Shown here one piece after another: positions 1 through 6,957 of a DNA stretch of 9,192 nucleotides. The stretch spans positions 1-9,192 of the forward strand of contig CALGHA010000164.1 of NCBI GenBank assembly GCA_937915835.1, read 5' to 3'. A program made the translations under genes and the position numbers. How positions within the stretch are numbered: the stretch's first letter is position 1; every line of letters begins with the position of its first letter. The notes under the pieces are model-generated. The model saw only the letters and a list, made by a program, of their open reading frames with translations. It did not search any database and was not told the DNA's origin. The stretch comes from an uncultured Fretibacterium sp. GTDB lineage: Bacteria; Synergistota; Synergistia; Synergistales; Aminobacteriaceae.

Positions 1-770
1 GCGGTTCGGTTAAATTTCTCTTTCAGCCTGACGAAGAAGGAGAAGGAGGAGCTAAGCGTATGATTGATGCCGGAGCACTTGATGACGTTGATGCTGTATT
101 TGGTTGTCATGTTGACCCTTCACTTCCAGCCGGACATGTCGGAATAAAATACGGAAATTTTTACGCGGCATCAGCAACCTTCAAAATCATAATCATCGGC
201 AAGTCATCACACGGAGCAATGCGAGACAAAGGAATTGACAGCATAGAAGTTTGCGCGCATATAATCCCGGAAATTCTCAAGATTAAAGGGGGCGTTGTCA
301 GCGTCGGAATGCTTCATGCAGGTACAGCCAACAACATTTTAGCCGGAAGAGCCGAGTTCGCCGGAATTGTCAGAACTTACGGTGTCGATGAACGCGCTAG
401 AATGTGCCGAGAACTTGCGAAAATTTGTGAGGAAATCTCAGGGAAATTTGGGGCAAAATGTGAATGCATGATTACGGATTCATGTCCGGGAATTATTAAC
501 GACAACGACGAATTAACTTCACTTGTCGAGAATACAGCTCGCGAAACTCTCACGAATGAAAAAGTTCACGTAATCGATAAGCCTTTGTTTATCAGTGAGG
601 ATTTCGGCTTCTTCATAATGGCTAAAACAGGATGCTTTTATCACATCGGAGCAGGTTCGGAATACCCACTTCACAGCGATAAATTTTTGCCCAAACCCGA
701 CGCAATCGTTACAGCTTCAGCGTTACATTCAGCCGTCGTAATGCAATTTAATTCTAAACAGGAGCAATAA
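1..770 (+). CDS. M20 family amidohydrolase/peptidase, C-terminal part (5' end outside window)
   Basis: The reading frame is open from base 3, so the gene begins before the window; the ATG at 60 is internal. About 255 residues are visible, against roughly 380-400 for the family. The first visible residues form the family signature FQPDEEGEGGAKRMI, whose acidic pair contains the catalytic and metal-binding glutamates. Next come GCHV (a metal-ligand histidine), the lid-domain GKSSHGA segment, and near the C-terminus SEDFGFF and LHSDKF, matching the usual SEDF and HxxxF motifs. Enzymes of this family are cytoplasmic metal-dependent hydrolases that remove acyl groups from amino acids or cleave small amides. 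AK1 starts three bases after the stop, so the two are probably cotranscribed. That makes N-acetyl-diaminopimelate deacetylase or a related amino-acid deacylase an attractive guess, but the substrate cannot be read from the sequence. Family assignment is firm; specificity is inference. Confidence 0.93.
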   Translation, partial: GSVKFLFQPDEEGEGGAKRMIDAGALDDVDAVFGCHVDPSLPAGHVGIKYGNFYAASATFKIIIIGKSSHGAMRDKGIDSIEVCAHIIPEILKIKGGVVSVGMLHAGTANNILAGRAEFAGIVRTYGVDERARMCRELAKICEEISGKFGAKCECMITDSCPGIINDNDELTSLVENTARETLTNEKVHVIDKPLFISEDFGFFIMAKTGCFYHIGAGSEYPLHSDKFLPKPDAIVTASALHSAVVMQFNSKQEQ

Positions 771-773
771 AAC

Positions 774-2087
774 TTGAACAATATTATCACCGCAAAATTC
801 GGAGGAAGTTCACTAGCAGACGCCTCACAGATAAAGAAAGTCGCCGCAATCATCACGTCAAAGCCCGAACGTAAATACGTCGTAGCTTCCGCACCAGGAA
901 AAAGATTTAGTGACGACATCAAGATTACTGATATGCTTTACACTTGTCATTCGCAATTCATGAGTAAACAGGATTATTCGCAGACGCTCGGGAAAATTCG
1001 TGAACGTTACGCGCAAATTATTTCTGAGCTTGGGATTGAGTTTGACATTGACGCGGAAATTTCGGAACTCGAGAAGAATTTAGCTTTTCGGGATTACACA
1101 GCGAGCAGAGGGGAATATATCAACTCTAAGATTATCGCAAAATTTCTGAATTGGCCGTTTTTTGACGCGGCAGAAGGAATATTCTTTACGAGTTCAGGAC
1201 TTCTTGACGAGGCTAAAACTTTCTCGACGCTCGGCGAAAAACTCAAAGCCTTATCATGTGCCGTAATTCCCGGTTTCTATGGCTCAATGCCGGACGGAAG
1301 CATAAAGACATTTTCACGCGGAGGTTCTGACGTTACAGGCTCAATCGTCGCTCGTTCGGTTAATGCAAGTTTATACGAGAACTGGACCGACGTATCAGGA
1401 ATGTTAAGTGCAGACCCAAGAATTGTGAAAAATCCGCGAGTAATCGACTTCATAACTTACACTGAATTACGCGAGCTTTCATACATGGGCGCAAGCGTTT
1501 TACATGAAGATGCTGTTTTTCCCGTGAGAAAAGCCGGAATTCCTATCAACATTCGCAACACTAATAAACCCGACGACAACGGAACGATAATTACGGCCTC
1601 GCTTCCCAAGAACTTAACGCGAAAATCCGTAACAGGAATTGCAGGACGTAAAGGCTTCAGCTCAATCCGCGTCGAGAAATCCATGATGAATGGCGAAACC
1701 GGCTTCGGAGCGAAATTGCTTTACATATTTTCTGATAATGGCATTCCGTTTGAACATTGCCCGACCGGAATTGATACGATTTCTGTCGTCGTGAACTCAG
1801 CTTTATTTGACGAAAAACGCGACAAAATTTTACGCGAGATTAAGAATGAGCTTGACCCGGATTTTGTCATAATTGAGAAGAATTTATCAGCTATAGCCGT
1901 CGTCGGTGAAGGCATGGTAAGCATGAAAGGTATTGCCGCAAAAATTTTCTCAGCACTCGCAAATGCCGGAATTAACATCAGAATGATAGATCAAGGCTCC
2001 GACGAGTTGAATATAATAATAGGCGTTGACGAAGGAGATTATGAACGCTCGATTAATGCGCTTTATACAGCAATGATTGAGAGTTAA
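774..2087 (+). CDS. Aspartate kinase (AK1), monofunctional, YclM/clostridial type
   Basis: Predicted to phosphorylate L-aspartate with ATP, the first step to lysine/diaminopimelate, threonine and methionine. The 437 residues match the monofunctional class. The amino-acid kinase domain (about 1-275) has all the landmarks: KFGGSS (8-13), the SAPGKR segment typical of the YclM group (39-44), the aspartate-binding SRGEY (111-115), SRGGSD (181-186), WTDVSG (204-209), the ELSYMGASVLH helix (234-244) and NIRNT (259-263). Two C-terminal ACT domains follow, about 286-360 and 372-437, with PTGID and QGSDELNI in the expected effector-site regions. The start is a TTG; an AGGAG at 760-764 lies nine bases upstream and in-frame similarity begins at once, which supports it. 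The gene lies three bases after the M20 gene and ends before a hairpin terminator. Feedback control by lysine or threonine is likely from the ACT pair, but the effector cannot be told. Confidence 0.95.
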   Translation: MNNIITAKFGGSSLADASQIKKVAAIITSKPERKYVVASAPGKRFSDDIKITDMLYTCHSQFMSKQDYSQTLGKIRERYAQIISELGIEFDIDAEISELEKNLAFRDYTASRGEYINSKIIAKFLNWPFFDAAEGIFFTSSGLLDEAKTFSTLGEKLKALSCAVIPGFYGSMPDGSIKTFSRGGSDVTGSIVARSVNASLYENWTDVSGMLSADPRIVKNPRVIDFITYTELRELSYMGASVLHEDAVFPVRKAGIPINIRNTNKPDDNGTIITASLPKNLTRKSVTGIAGRKGFSSIRVEKSMMNGETGFGAKLLYIFSDNGIPFEHCPTGIDTISVVVNSALFDEKRDKILREIKNELDPDFVIIEKNLSAIAVVGEGMVSMKGIAAKIFSALANAGINIRMIDQGSDELNIIIGVDEGDYERSINALYTAMIES

Positions 2088-2105
2088 GCCGCGAAAAATC
2101 TATTA

Positions 2106-2134
2106 TCCTCTCGTTTAAAGCGGGGGGATTTTTT
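2106..2134 (+). terminator. Rho-independent terminator after AK1
   Basis: An eight-pair stem (2106-2113 with 2121-2128, including two G-U pairs) closes a seven-base loop and is followed directly by six T residues (2129-2134). An A-run upstream at 2094-2098 could extend the pairing into the T tract. It lies 19 bases after the AK1 stop and before the AK2 promoter, so it probably separates the two units. Confidence 0.75.
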
Positions 2135-2161
2135 GTTATTATGTTCACTAACTTCTATTAT
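2133..2161 (+). promoter_or_regulatory. Probable sigma-70-type promoter for AK2 operon
   Basis: TTGTTA at 2133-2138 (four of six consensus bases) and TATTAT at 2156-2161 (five of six) are separated by exactly 17 bases. The -35 box overlaps the end of the terminator T-run. The AK2 start is 24 bases after the -10 box, which leaves a leader of only about 17 bases with a weak AGAGATGA ribosome-binding site (2172-2179). Transcription signals are read by eye. Confidence 0.6.
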
Positions 2162-2185
2162 CCAGCAAAAAAGAGATGAATATTA

Positions 2186-3511
2186 ATGAACAATCTTATT
2201 GTTTCAAAGTTCGGCGGTTATTCCGTAGCTACAGCAGAAAACATAAAGAAGGCCGCTGAAATCATAAAGTCTAACACTGCAAGGCGTTATATCGTTGTAT
2301 CAGCACCAGGACGACGTTCACGGGACGATATTAAGGTTACGGATATGCTCTTCATGGCTCATGCTATGTTCTCGAACAAGGAAAAGAGTTATGAGGACTT
2401 GTTGAAGAAAGTTGCCGTGCGTTATCAAGAAATTATTGACGGTCTAGGAATAAATTTCGACATTGAGGCTGAAGCGGCTGACTCGATGAAAAGTTTAGTT
2501 CTCGGCAAAAACGCAGATTACATTGTAAGTCGCGGCGAATACGTAATCGCTAAAATCTTTGCTGAGTATCTCGGCTGGCCTTTTGTTGACGCTGCTGATT
2601 TGATTTTCCTAAAGTCCAACGGAACTCTTGACGAGGAAAAAACGTTCACAGAAGCTGCTGAAGTCTTGAGTAAGTATGAACACGCTGTAATTCCCGGCTT
2701 TTACGGCTCAATTGGCGGAATGAATATTAAACTTTTTCCCAGAGGAGGAGCCGACATAACCGGAGCAATCTTAGCACGAGCGCTTAATGCTGACTTCTTG
2801 GAGAAATGGTCAGAGACTTCGCAAATTTTCAGCGCAGATCCTTCAATCGTCGAAAATCCGGAGATTATTCGCAACATCACGTATCAAGAATTGCGCGAGC
2901 TTACTTACATGGGAATTAACGTAATCGATGAGGACGTAATATTTTTGCTTCAGCATGTGGGAATTCCTCTGTTCATAAAGAATATTCATTATCCTGATGA
3001 TGTCGGAACTTTCGTGTCTGAAGAACTCCCGGAAGGCACAAAGCGAGAAGTTGCGGCATGTATAGCGGGGCTCCGGCATTACAAGGCTGTAAAAATTGAG
3101 AAGTTCGGACTGAATAAGGCTCATGGTATCGGTGAAAAGGTCTGGGGAATTTTCGCGCGGAGAAATATTCCTTGTGAGCATTATATTTCAGGCATATATA
3201 ATTTCTCGATAATCTTAAAAAATCCAATGTTTGATCTTAAGCGCAACGAAATCTTTGAGGAAATCCGCAATGCAATTAATCCCGAAAATATCAGTGTTGA
3301 AAGTGAATTATCATTAATCGCTGTAATCGGCAAAGGAATGGGAACGGTTAAAGGACTTTTTGCGCGTGCTTTTAATGCGATTGCCGGCGTTGACGTAAAA
3401 GTAAGAATGATAAATCAAGGTTCCGATGATCTGAATATAATTATCGGTGTTGACGATAAAGATTTTGAGAAGACTGTGAAAGCTCTGTATAATGCTATGA
3501 TATTGAGTTAA
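2186..3511 (+). CDS. Aspartate kinase paralogue (AK2) with altered catalytic motifs; possible pseudokinase
   Basis: This 441-residue protein aligns end to end with AK1: an amino-acid kinase domain, two ACT domains, nearly the same start (MNN-I) and the same C-terminal pattern (QGSDDLNIIIGVD). Several hallmark residues differ. KFGGSS becomes KFGGYS (Tyr12), RGGSD becomes RGGAD (186-190), WTDVSG becomes WSETSQ (208-213), VLH becomes VID (246-248), and the IRNT segment becomes IKNI. In the first ACT domain PTGID becomes ISGIY. The lysine of KFGG and the GE of SRGEY remain. The reading frame is intact, so this is not a decayed pseudogene. I infer either a regulatory or pseudokinase subunit, perhaps partnering AK1, or a kinase with changed substrate or effector. 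It has its own promoter and heads a unit with unrelated, poorly known genes. Likely origin is an old duplication of AK1 or its ancestor. Family is certain; activity is doubtful. Confidence 0.88.
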   Translation: MNNLIVSKFGGYSVATAENIKKAAEIIKSNTARRYIVVSAPGRRSRDDIKVTDMLFMAHAMFSNKEKSYEDLLKKVAVRYQEIIDGLGINFDIEAEAADSMKSLVLGKNADYIVSRGEYVIAKIFAEYLGWPFVDAADLIFLKSNGTLDEEKTFTEAAEVLSKYEHAVIPGFYGSIGGMNIKLFPRGGADITGAILARALNADFLEKWSETSQIFSADPSIVENPEIIRNITYQELRELTYMGINVIDEDVIFLLQHVGIPLFIKNIHYPDDVGTFVSEELPEGTKREVAACIAGLRHYKAVKIEKFGLNKAHGIGEKVWGIFARRNIPCEHYISGIYNFSIILKNPMFDLKRNEIFEEIRNAINPENISVESELSLIAVIGKGMGTVKGLFARAFNAIAGVDVKVRMINQGSDDLNIIIGVDDKDFEKTVKALYNAMILS

Positions 3512-3535
3512 TAAAAGGAGAAAAATTTTTACACG

Positions 3536-4084
3536 ATGGCTAATAATTTACTCGGCTATATGTTAATCGAGGGAACAGAAAATCAAATACGAGGCTCAAC
3601 GTTAATCACAGACGCTAAGGGATTTCCTGAGGATTTCACACGAACCGAACCTTTGAGGCCTGACCAATTAGCGAGGATATTATACGGAAATTCATTCGGG
3701 AAATACGCAAAAGAGAGTTTAATTCTTGAGAGCTTACTTGACGCTGTCGAGAAAGAGCCGCAATTATGGATCTGCAATGACAGTGAAATTTTAGCACCTC
3801 TTCACGAGAAAAGCCGTATCAAGACCGTATTACTCGAAGAAAGCCCGCATGTTCCATTAGACGCTGCCGGACATATTGAGACTACTGCGGAACCTGGAGT
3901 GTTTTTATTGCAGGTTGAGGCTAACGGAGCACCACTCAGGGCCGAATTTCCCGACGGAACTCGCTCAGATGAAGTTGAACAGGTTGCGCTGATTTTAACG
4001 GAAGCGGCTGAAACTATGAGTATTCTTGAGCCTTTTACGAGATTGCAGAGAGCTATGAACTTTCTTGCGACTGGAGCGAAATAA
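3536..4084 (+). CDS. Conserved-looking hypothetical protein (182 aa)
   Basis: I cannot assign a function. The first 60 residues contain an IRGSTLITDAKGFPEDF stretch, then TEPLRP and RILYG. This pattern (glycine turn, PxxF, T-x-P-RP, LYG) reminds me of unannotated proteins in several bacterial phyla, but I cannot name a family. The middle (about 60-110) looks mixed helix and strand; 130-145 looks like a beta hairpin (FLLQVEANGAPLRAEFPDG); the end is helical. There is no signal peptide or membrane segment, so it is probably cytoplasmic. The start is an ATG with AAGGAG at 3515-3520; the 15-base spacing is long, but no better in-frame start exists. It lies 24 bases after AK2, and its stop codon touches the next gene's ATG, so translation of the two is probably coupled. 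Confidence 0.8.
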   Translation: MANNLLGYMLIEGTENQIRGSTLITDAKGFPEDFTRTEPLRPDQLARILYGNSFGKYAKESLILESLLDAVEKEPQLWICNDSEILAPLHEKSRIKTVLLEESPHVPLDAAGHIETTAEPGVFLLQVEANGAPLRAEFPDGTRSDEVEQVALILTEAAETMSILEPFTRLQRAMNFLATGAK

Positions 4085-4663
4085 ATGGGAATTCGAGATT
4101 TTCTCGCCAGGACGATAACGGGAAATATAAAAGTTTACACGATTGACGATTTCAGCATGGATAAGCCGGAAGTCGTGAAGCAAAAATCCCGTGTCAAGAC
4201 CGAGAAGATTAAGCCTGAAATAGATATTATTGTAACGAGAGCACCGAATTTCACACGAAAGATAAAAACTTCGGCTGAGAACGTGAATATTTCTGAGCTT
4301 AAAGCCAAGACGAGGAATTACAAGATTAAGCGTTATGTGAAACAAGACGTGAGAATACATAAAGTCTCATTGAGTAAAAAAGTTCGGACATATTCGCCGT
4401 TGAAACAAGTTCAAGCATTGCCGCAAGAGCGAAAAAATCTGTTAAAGTATATTAAAAACAGGCCGAAGATTGCAGCCAACGAGATGCTTTTAGCGTGGTA
4501 CGGGCCAATTGTTGAAGGTGCCGTGATAAAATTAGCTTTGAACAAACAGCGCGGAACTTTGCTAGTCTGGTACAATCCCGGAAGCCGAAAGCTCAAAGCC
4601 GGAAGCGTGTATTTAATCCGAAGGCTTGGGCTTGGCGAAAAACCAGAATGGCGCTGGGTGTAA
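4085..4663 (+). CDS. Basic hypothetical protein (192 aa), unrecognised
   Basis: No family is recognised. The protein is strongly basic: residues about 30-145 are rich in Lys and Arg with few long hydrophobic runs, as in nucleic-acid- or ribosome-associated proteins. The last 60 residues look like a small folded domain, with AWYGPIVEGAVIKLAL, then LLVWYNPGSRK and GSVYLIRRLGLGEKPEWRWV. Neither a signal peptide nor a membrane helix is seen. The ATG directly abuts the previous stop codon (TAAATG, no gap), with GGAG at 4073-4076 eight bases upstream, so coupled translation is likely. The next gene is an RNA-binding S1 protein 33 bases on; a role near RNA or translation is possible, but this is inference from charge and context alone. 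Confidence 0.75.
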   Translation: MGIRDFLARTITGNIKVYTIDDFSMDKPEVVKQKSRVKTEKIKPEIDIIVTRAPNFTRKIKTSAENVNISELKAKTRNYKIKRYVKQDVRIHKVSLSKKVRTYSPLKQVQALPQERKNLLKYIKNRPKIAANEMLLAWYGPIVEGAVIKLALNKQRGTLLVWYNPGSRKLKAGSVYLIRRLGLGEKPEWRWV

Positions 4664-4696
4664 AAAATCTTTTTTCGAGGGAGTAAATTTTTCAAA

Positions 4697-5239
4697 ATGG
4701 TCGAGGCTCATAATACAGACCAAAATATCAATATCGGCGAAATCGTTGAATGCACCGTTGAACAGATTATGCCTTATGGTGCGTTTGTCAAAATCACGAA
4801 GACCGGACGCAAGGGAATGATACATATTTCTGAACTGTCATACAGCTTTGTGAAAAATATTACTGATGTTCTGAACGTCAATGATAAAATTCAAGCGAAA
4901 GTCATTAAGATTGACGAGAAGGGCCGTATAGATCTCTCGCTTAAGCAAACACAAGAACCTCCGGCACAACAGGCCAGACCTCTGAGAAGAGCACCTTTTC
5001 GTGAGGGAACTCGTGAGAACTTTCGGCCTCCCAGAGAACCAAGAGAGGGCATGAGGGATTTTCACGAGATGCAGGAGGCTTACAGGGAAGCTAATCCGGA
5101 AGAAGCTGACAGTTTCGAGAAGAAGATGAGTGCATTCCTGAAGACCAGCGAGGCGAAGATTACGGACTTGAACACGAGAAATTCAGCGCGTTCGGGCCGA
5201 AATACCAGACGCAGAAATAATAACAGCCGGGATTATTAA
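4697..5239 (+). CDS. Small S1-domain RNA-binding protein (YabR/general stress protein 13-like)
   Basis: An S1 RNA-binding domain occupies about residues 10-84. It has the usual landmarks: IGEIVECTVEQIMPYGAFVKI at the start, GMIHISELS in the middle (40-48), and VNDKIQAKVIKID followed by GRIDLSLKQ at the end. The remaining 95 residues are rich in Arg, Glu, Pro and Asn and look disordered, ending in a basic RNNNSRDY tail. Total length (180) is in the range of small S1 proteins such as YabR and GSP13, which associate with ribosomes or RNA. The protein is predicted cytoplasmic. The ATG follows a GAGGGAG (4677-4683) with a 13-base, T-rich spacer. DUF501 begins two bases after the stop. S1 proteins next to DUF501-type genes fit a core housekeeping locus. 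The family call is firm; the precise role in translation or mRNA handling is not determined. Confidence 0.92.
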   Translation: MVEAHNTDQNINIGEIVECTVEQIMPYGAFVKITKTGRKGMIHISELSYSFVKNITDVLNVNDKIQAKVIKIDEKGRIDLSLKQTQEPPAQQARPLRRAPFREGTRENFRPPREPREGMRDFHEMQEAYREANPEEADSFEKKMSAFLKTSEAKITDLNTRNSARSGRNTRRRNNNSRDY

Positions 5240-5241
5240 TC

Positions 5242-5763
5242 TTGAAGCGTAGAGAATTATGCGGGGGGTGTTCAGCATCTCCCGTTTTTGTTGAGCGTGA
5301 AATATTATGTAATCATGGAAGAACTCTTGTTCAAGTTTGCAGGCCCTTCGGAAGAAAATTATTCCCAACGAGTTTTTGGCTGAAATGTCCGTATTTAATC
5401 AAATTGGCCGGTCAAATTGAGAGTTCCGGCGGAGTTCATGAGCTTGAAGAATACATCATCAATCATAAATTAATTCACGAGTGGCGGAAATATAATCTTC
5501 AGCATCAAGCAATCAGGATAAAACTTTCAGGAAAATTCACGAATAAATTTATGTTCAAGTTCAGGCGTAAAAAGTTTCGTGATGTCATGCGGGGCGGTGT
5601 CGGCGGAATAAGAGTAAACGAAGGCGTAAACGTGAAATGCTTACACCTTCAGACTGCTTCGTTTATTGCGTTGGGACATCATCCAGCTGGTGAGTGGCTG
5701 AAGTCTAAGGGATTATGCGAAGAATGCAGAGAAAATATTTGCGGGGGAAAAATAATAGTATAA
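5242..5763 (+). CDS. DUF501 family protein
   Basis: The 173 residues carry the DUF501 pattern: FPTSFWLKCP (41-50), a GGVHELEE helix, GGVGGI (118-123), VKCLHLQTASFIALG (131-145) and HPAGEW (147-152). The family is small, cytoplasmic and of unknown biochemical function, and in Actinobacteria is often near septum-protein and exopolyphosphatase genes. Here it follows the S1 gene by two bases. Extra cysteines at both ends (CGGC near residue 7, CEEC and a further Cys near 159-167) could bind a metal; this is my observation, not a known family trait. The start is TTG: the frame is closed upstream by a stop at 5221, and no other start codon precedes the conserved region, though the ribosome-binding site (GGGA at 5229-5232) is weak. 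It is the last gene of its unit; no convincing terminator follows. Confidence 0.85.
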   Translation: MKRRELCGGCSASPVFVEREILCNHGRTLVQVCRPFGRKLFPTSFWLKCPYLIKLAGQIESSGGVHELEEYIINHKLIHEWRKYNLQHQAIRIKLSGKFTNKFMFKFRRKKFRDVMRGGVGGIRVNEGVNVKCLHLQTASFIALGHHPAGEWLKSKGLCEECRENICGGKIIV

Positions 5764-5803
5764 TGTTCACATGAGATAATACAAAAATTTTTTACAGAAA
5801 GAG

Positions 5804-5832
5804 TTGACAACTAAATTGAATAAGTGTAAAAT
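5804..5832 (+). promoter_or_regulatory. Strong sigma-70-type promoter of the radical SAM-SDR-UbiA unit
   Basis: A perfect -35 TTGACA (5804-5809), a 17-base spacer and TAAAAT (5827-5832) as -10 give the best promoter match in the window. The last T of the -10 box is also the first base of the TGTCC repeat, so initiation about seven bases on (near 5839) would occur inside the repeat. The start codon of the first gene is at 5934, giving a leader of about 95 bases. Confidence 0.75.
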
Positions 5833-5886
5833 GTCCTGTCCTGTCCTGTCCTGTCCTGTCCTGTCCTGTCCTGTCCTGTCCTGTCC
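5832..5886. repeat. Pentanucleotide microsatellite, 11 perfect copies of TGTCC
   Basis: Fifty-five bases of uninterrupted period-5 repeat. It abuts the -10 box and forms the beginning of the predicted leader of the radical SAM gene. No translated gene is read through it: the radical SAM frame is closed by a TGA at 5925-5927. Perfect short-unit repeats of this length are prone to slipped-strand mispairing, so copy number is expected to vary. Confidence 0.97.
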
Positions 5887-5933
5887 ATATTCTTTTGTCT
5901 TAATTTAGTAGCTTCAAAACTGGGTGAGACGTT

Positions 5934-6953
5934 ATGAGCCTCATCCTTCAGAAATTCCGGGTATTGAGAAACATGCTGACCCGGCGGCCAATCCTTACAA
6001 TCTTCGACGTTACCAAACTCTGCAATCAAAGATGTCCAATGTGCAATATCTGGAAGACTAAATCTGACGACATGACAATTTCACAGATTGAGCACAAGGC
6101 TTCTGAGCTTCAGAAATTCGGAATAGGCTACGTTTTTCTTCAGGGCGGAGATCCTTTAGTTCGAAAGGACATCAAAGAAATCATTGATATTTTCCTCAAT
6201 CACGGCATTCATCCGACGGTCATAACCAACGGAATTTTATTAACCCCAGAAATTGCAGAATTTATCGCCTCGCGTCCGTGTAATCTTGCAATAAGCATTG
6301 ACTCGCTAATTCCTGAAAGATATAAAGTTTTGCGCGGAGTTGACAGCTTAGAGCGTGTAATTGCAAATATTGACAGCTTCAAGCATCTTCACAGGAAACA
6401 TAAAGGCAACTGGTCAATCACTACAACTGTTACTAAGATGACGGAACTTGACGACGTAATAAACATAATGAACTTTGCTTCTGAACGCGGCTTTATGTAC
6501 GCAATCCGGCCGTATATCACTGTGAGCGGAACAGCTGGCAGAAAAGATGAAAATTTGCTTTATGAAGTTGGCGATGTTCTGGAAATTTTTGACTTCATGC
6601 TAAAGAAAGCTAGACGAGAAAATTATCTTGCCTCACTAATTTACGAGGAACATATCAAGTATATCAAGGGTGAGCCTATGCCTGAGTGCGACGCCGCAAA
6701 ATATTCATTCTTGATGAAGGAGACAGGCGAGATTGCTCCGTGTATTGAGTTCCCGAATTTACCCGTTGAGCTTGATAATTTCCGGCAATGTCAGAAGAAA
6801 TATTGTGAGAAATTCAGGGCTTGTAATGAGAATACTCCGTGCTTTTATAACGACGCAAGAGAGATAGGCTTTTTATGGCGCAAAAAATGGAAAGCTCTAG
6901 CGCATATCGGCCTTATCATCTCACAAATGAAAAGATACGGAAACTTTTTCTAG
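5934..6953 (+). CDS. Radical SAM protein with cysteine-rich C-terminus (SPASM-like)
   Basis: The 339 residues begin a radical SAM barrel with DVTKLCNQRCPMC: Cys30, Cys34 and Cys37 are the CxxxCxxC ligands of the [4Fe-4S] cluster that cleaves S-adenosylmethionine. QGGDPL (70-75) stands in for the usual GGEP motif with Asp for Glu, and VITNG (96-100) and AISIDS follow as in the family. The C-terminal part has six cysteines (252, 270, 286, 291, 297, 303) in a spacing that suggests an auxiliary cluster of SPASM or twitch type, within IAPC and CxxxxCxxxxxC stretches. The substrate is unknown: no peptide precursor gene is visible, so a peptide-modifying role has no support here. It leads an operon with an SDR and a UbiA-type enzyme, which suggests work on a sugar, lipid or envelope precursor. 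Start ATG has GGGTGAG at 5922-5928, five bases upstream. The C-terminus has an amphipathic or hydrophobic end but no clear membrane span. Confidence 0.92.
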   Translation: MSLILQKFRVLRNMLTRRPILTIFDVTKLCNQRCPMCNIWKTKSDDMTISQIEHKASELQKFGIGYVFLQGGDPLVRKDIKEIIDIFLNHGIHPTVITNGILLTPEIAEFIASRPCNLAISIDSLIPERYKVLRGVDSLERVIANIDSFKHLHRKHKGNWSITTTVTKMTELDDVINIMNFASERGFMYAIRPYITVSGTAGRKDENLLYEVGDVLEIFDFMLKKARRENYLASLIYEEHIKYIKGEPMPECDAAKYSFLMKETGEIAPCIEFPNLPVELDNFRQCQKKYCEKFRACNENTPCFYNDAREIGFLWRKKWKALAHIGLIISQMKRYGNFF

Positions 6954-6957
6954 ATGT

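Noticed and set aside
60..770. ATG at 60 as the true start of the M20 gene
   Set aside because: The frame is open to the window edge and the preceding codons encode the conserved FQPDEEGEGGAKR motif, so the ATG is internal.
2843..3227. Minus-strand open frames within AK2
   Set aside because: They are antisense shadows of a well-supported gene and show no recognisable domains or ribosome-binding sites.
4662..4676. AAAAAATCTTTTTT between the basic protein and the S1 gene as a terminator
   Set aside because: A short A-T palindrome without a GC stem; the close gene spacing argues for continued transcription.
5759..5764. TATAAT overlapping the DUF501 stop codon as a second promoter
   Set aside because: No acceptable -35 box at 16-18 bases upstream; the TTGACA/TAAAAT pair at 5804-5832 is far better.
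5781..5800. A-run/T-run (CAAAAATTTTTTAC) as a terminator after DUF501
   Set aside because: The pairing is only A-T with no GC stem, too weak for a rho-independent terminator.
5831..5908. Plus-strand leader reading frame (ATG then SCPVL repeats, stop TAG at 5906)
   Set aside because: The ATG overlaps the -10 box, so the transcript from the visible promoter would not contain it, and the repeat itself has no ATG, GTG or TTG. Kept only as a remote possibility if another promoter is used.
5811..6029. Minus-strand open frame across the microsatellite with repeated RTGQD pentapeptides
   Set aside because: It is an automatic result of reading a perfect 5-base repeat; the rest overlaps the radical SAM gene antisense and there is no ribosome-binding site or independent support.
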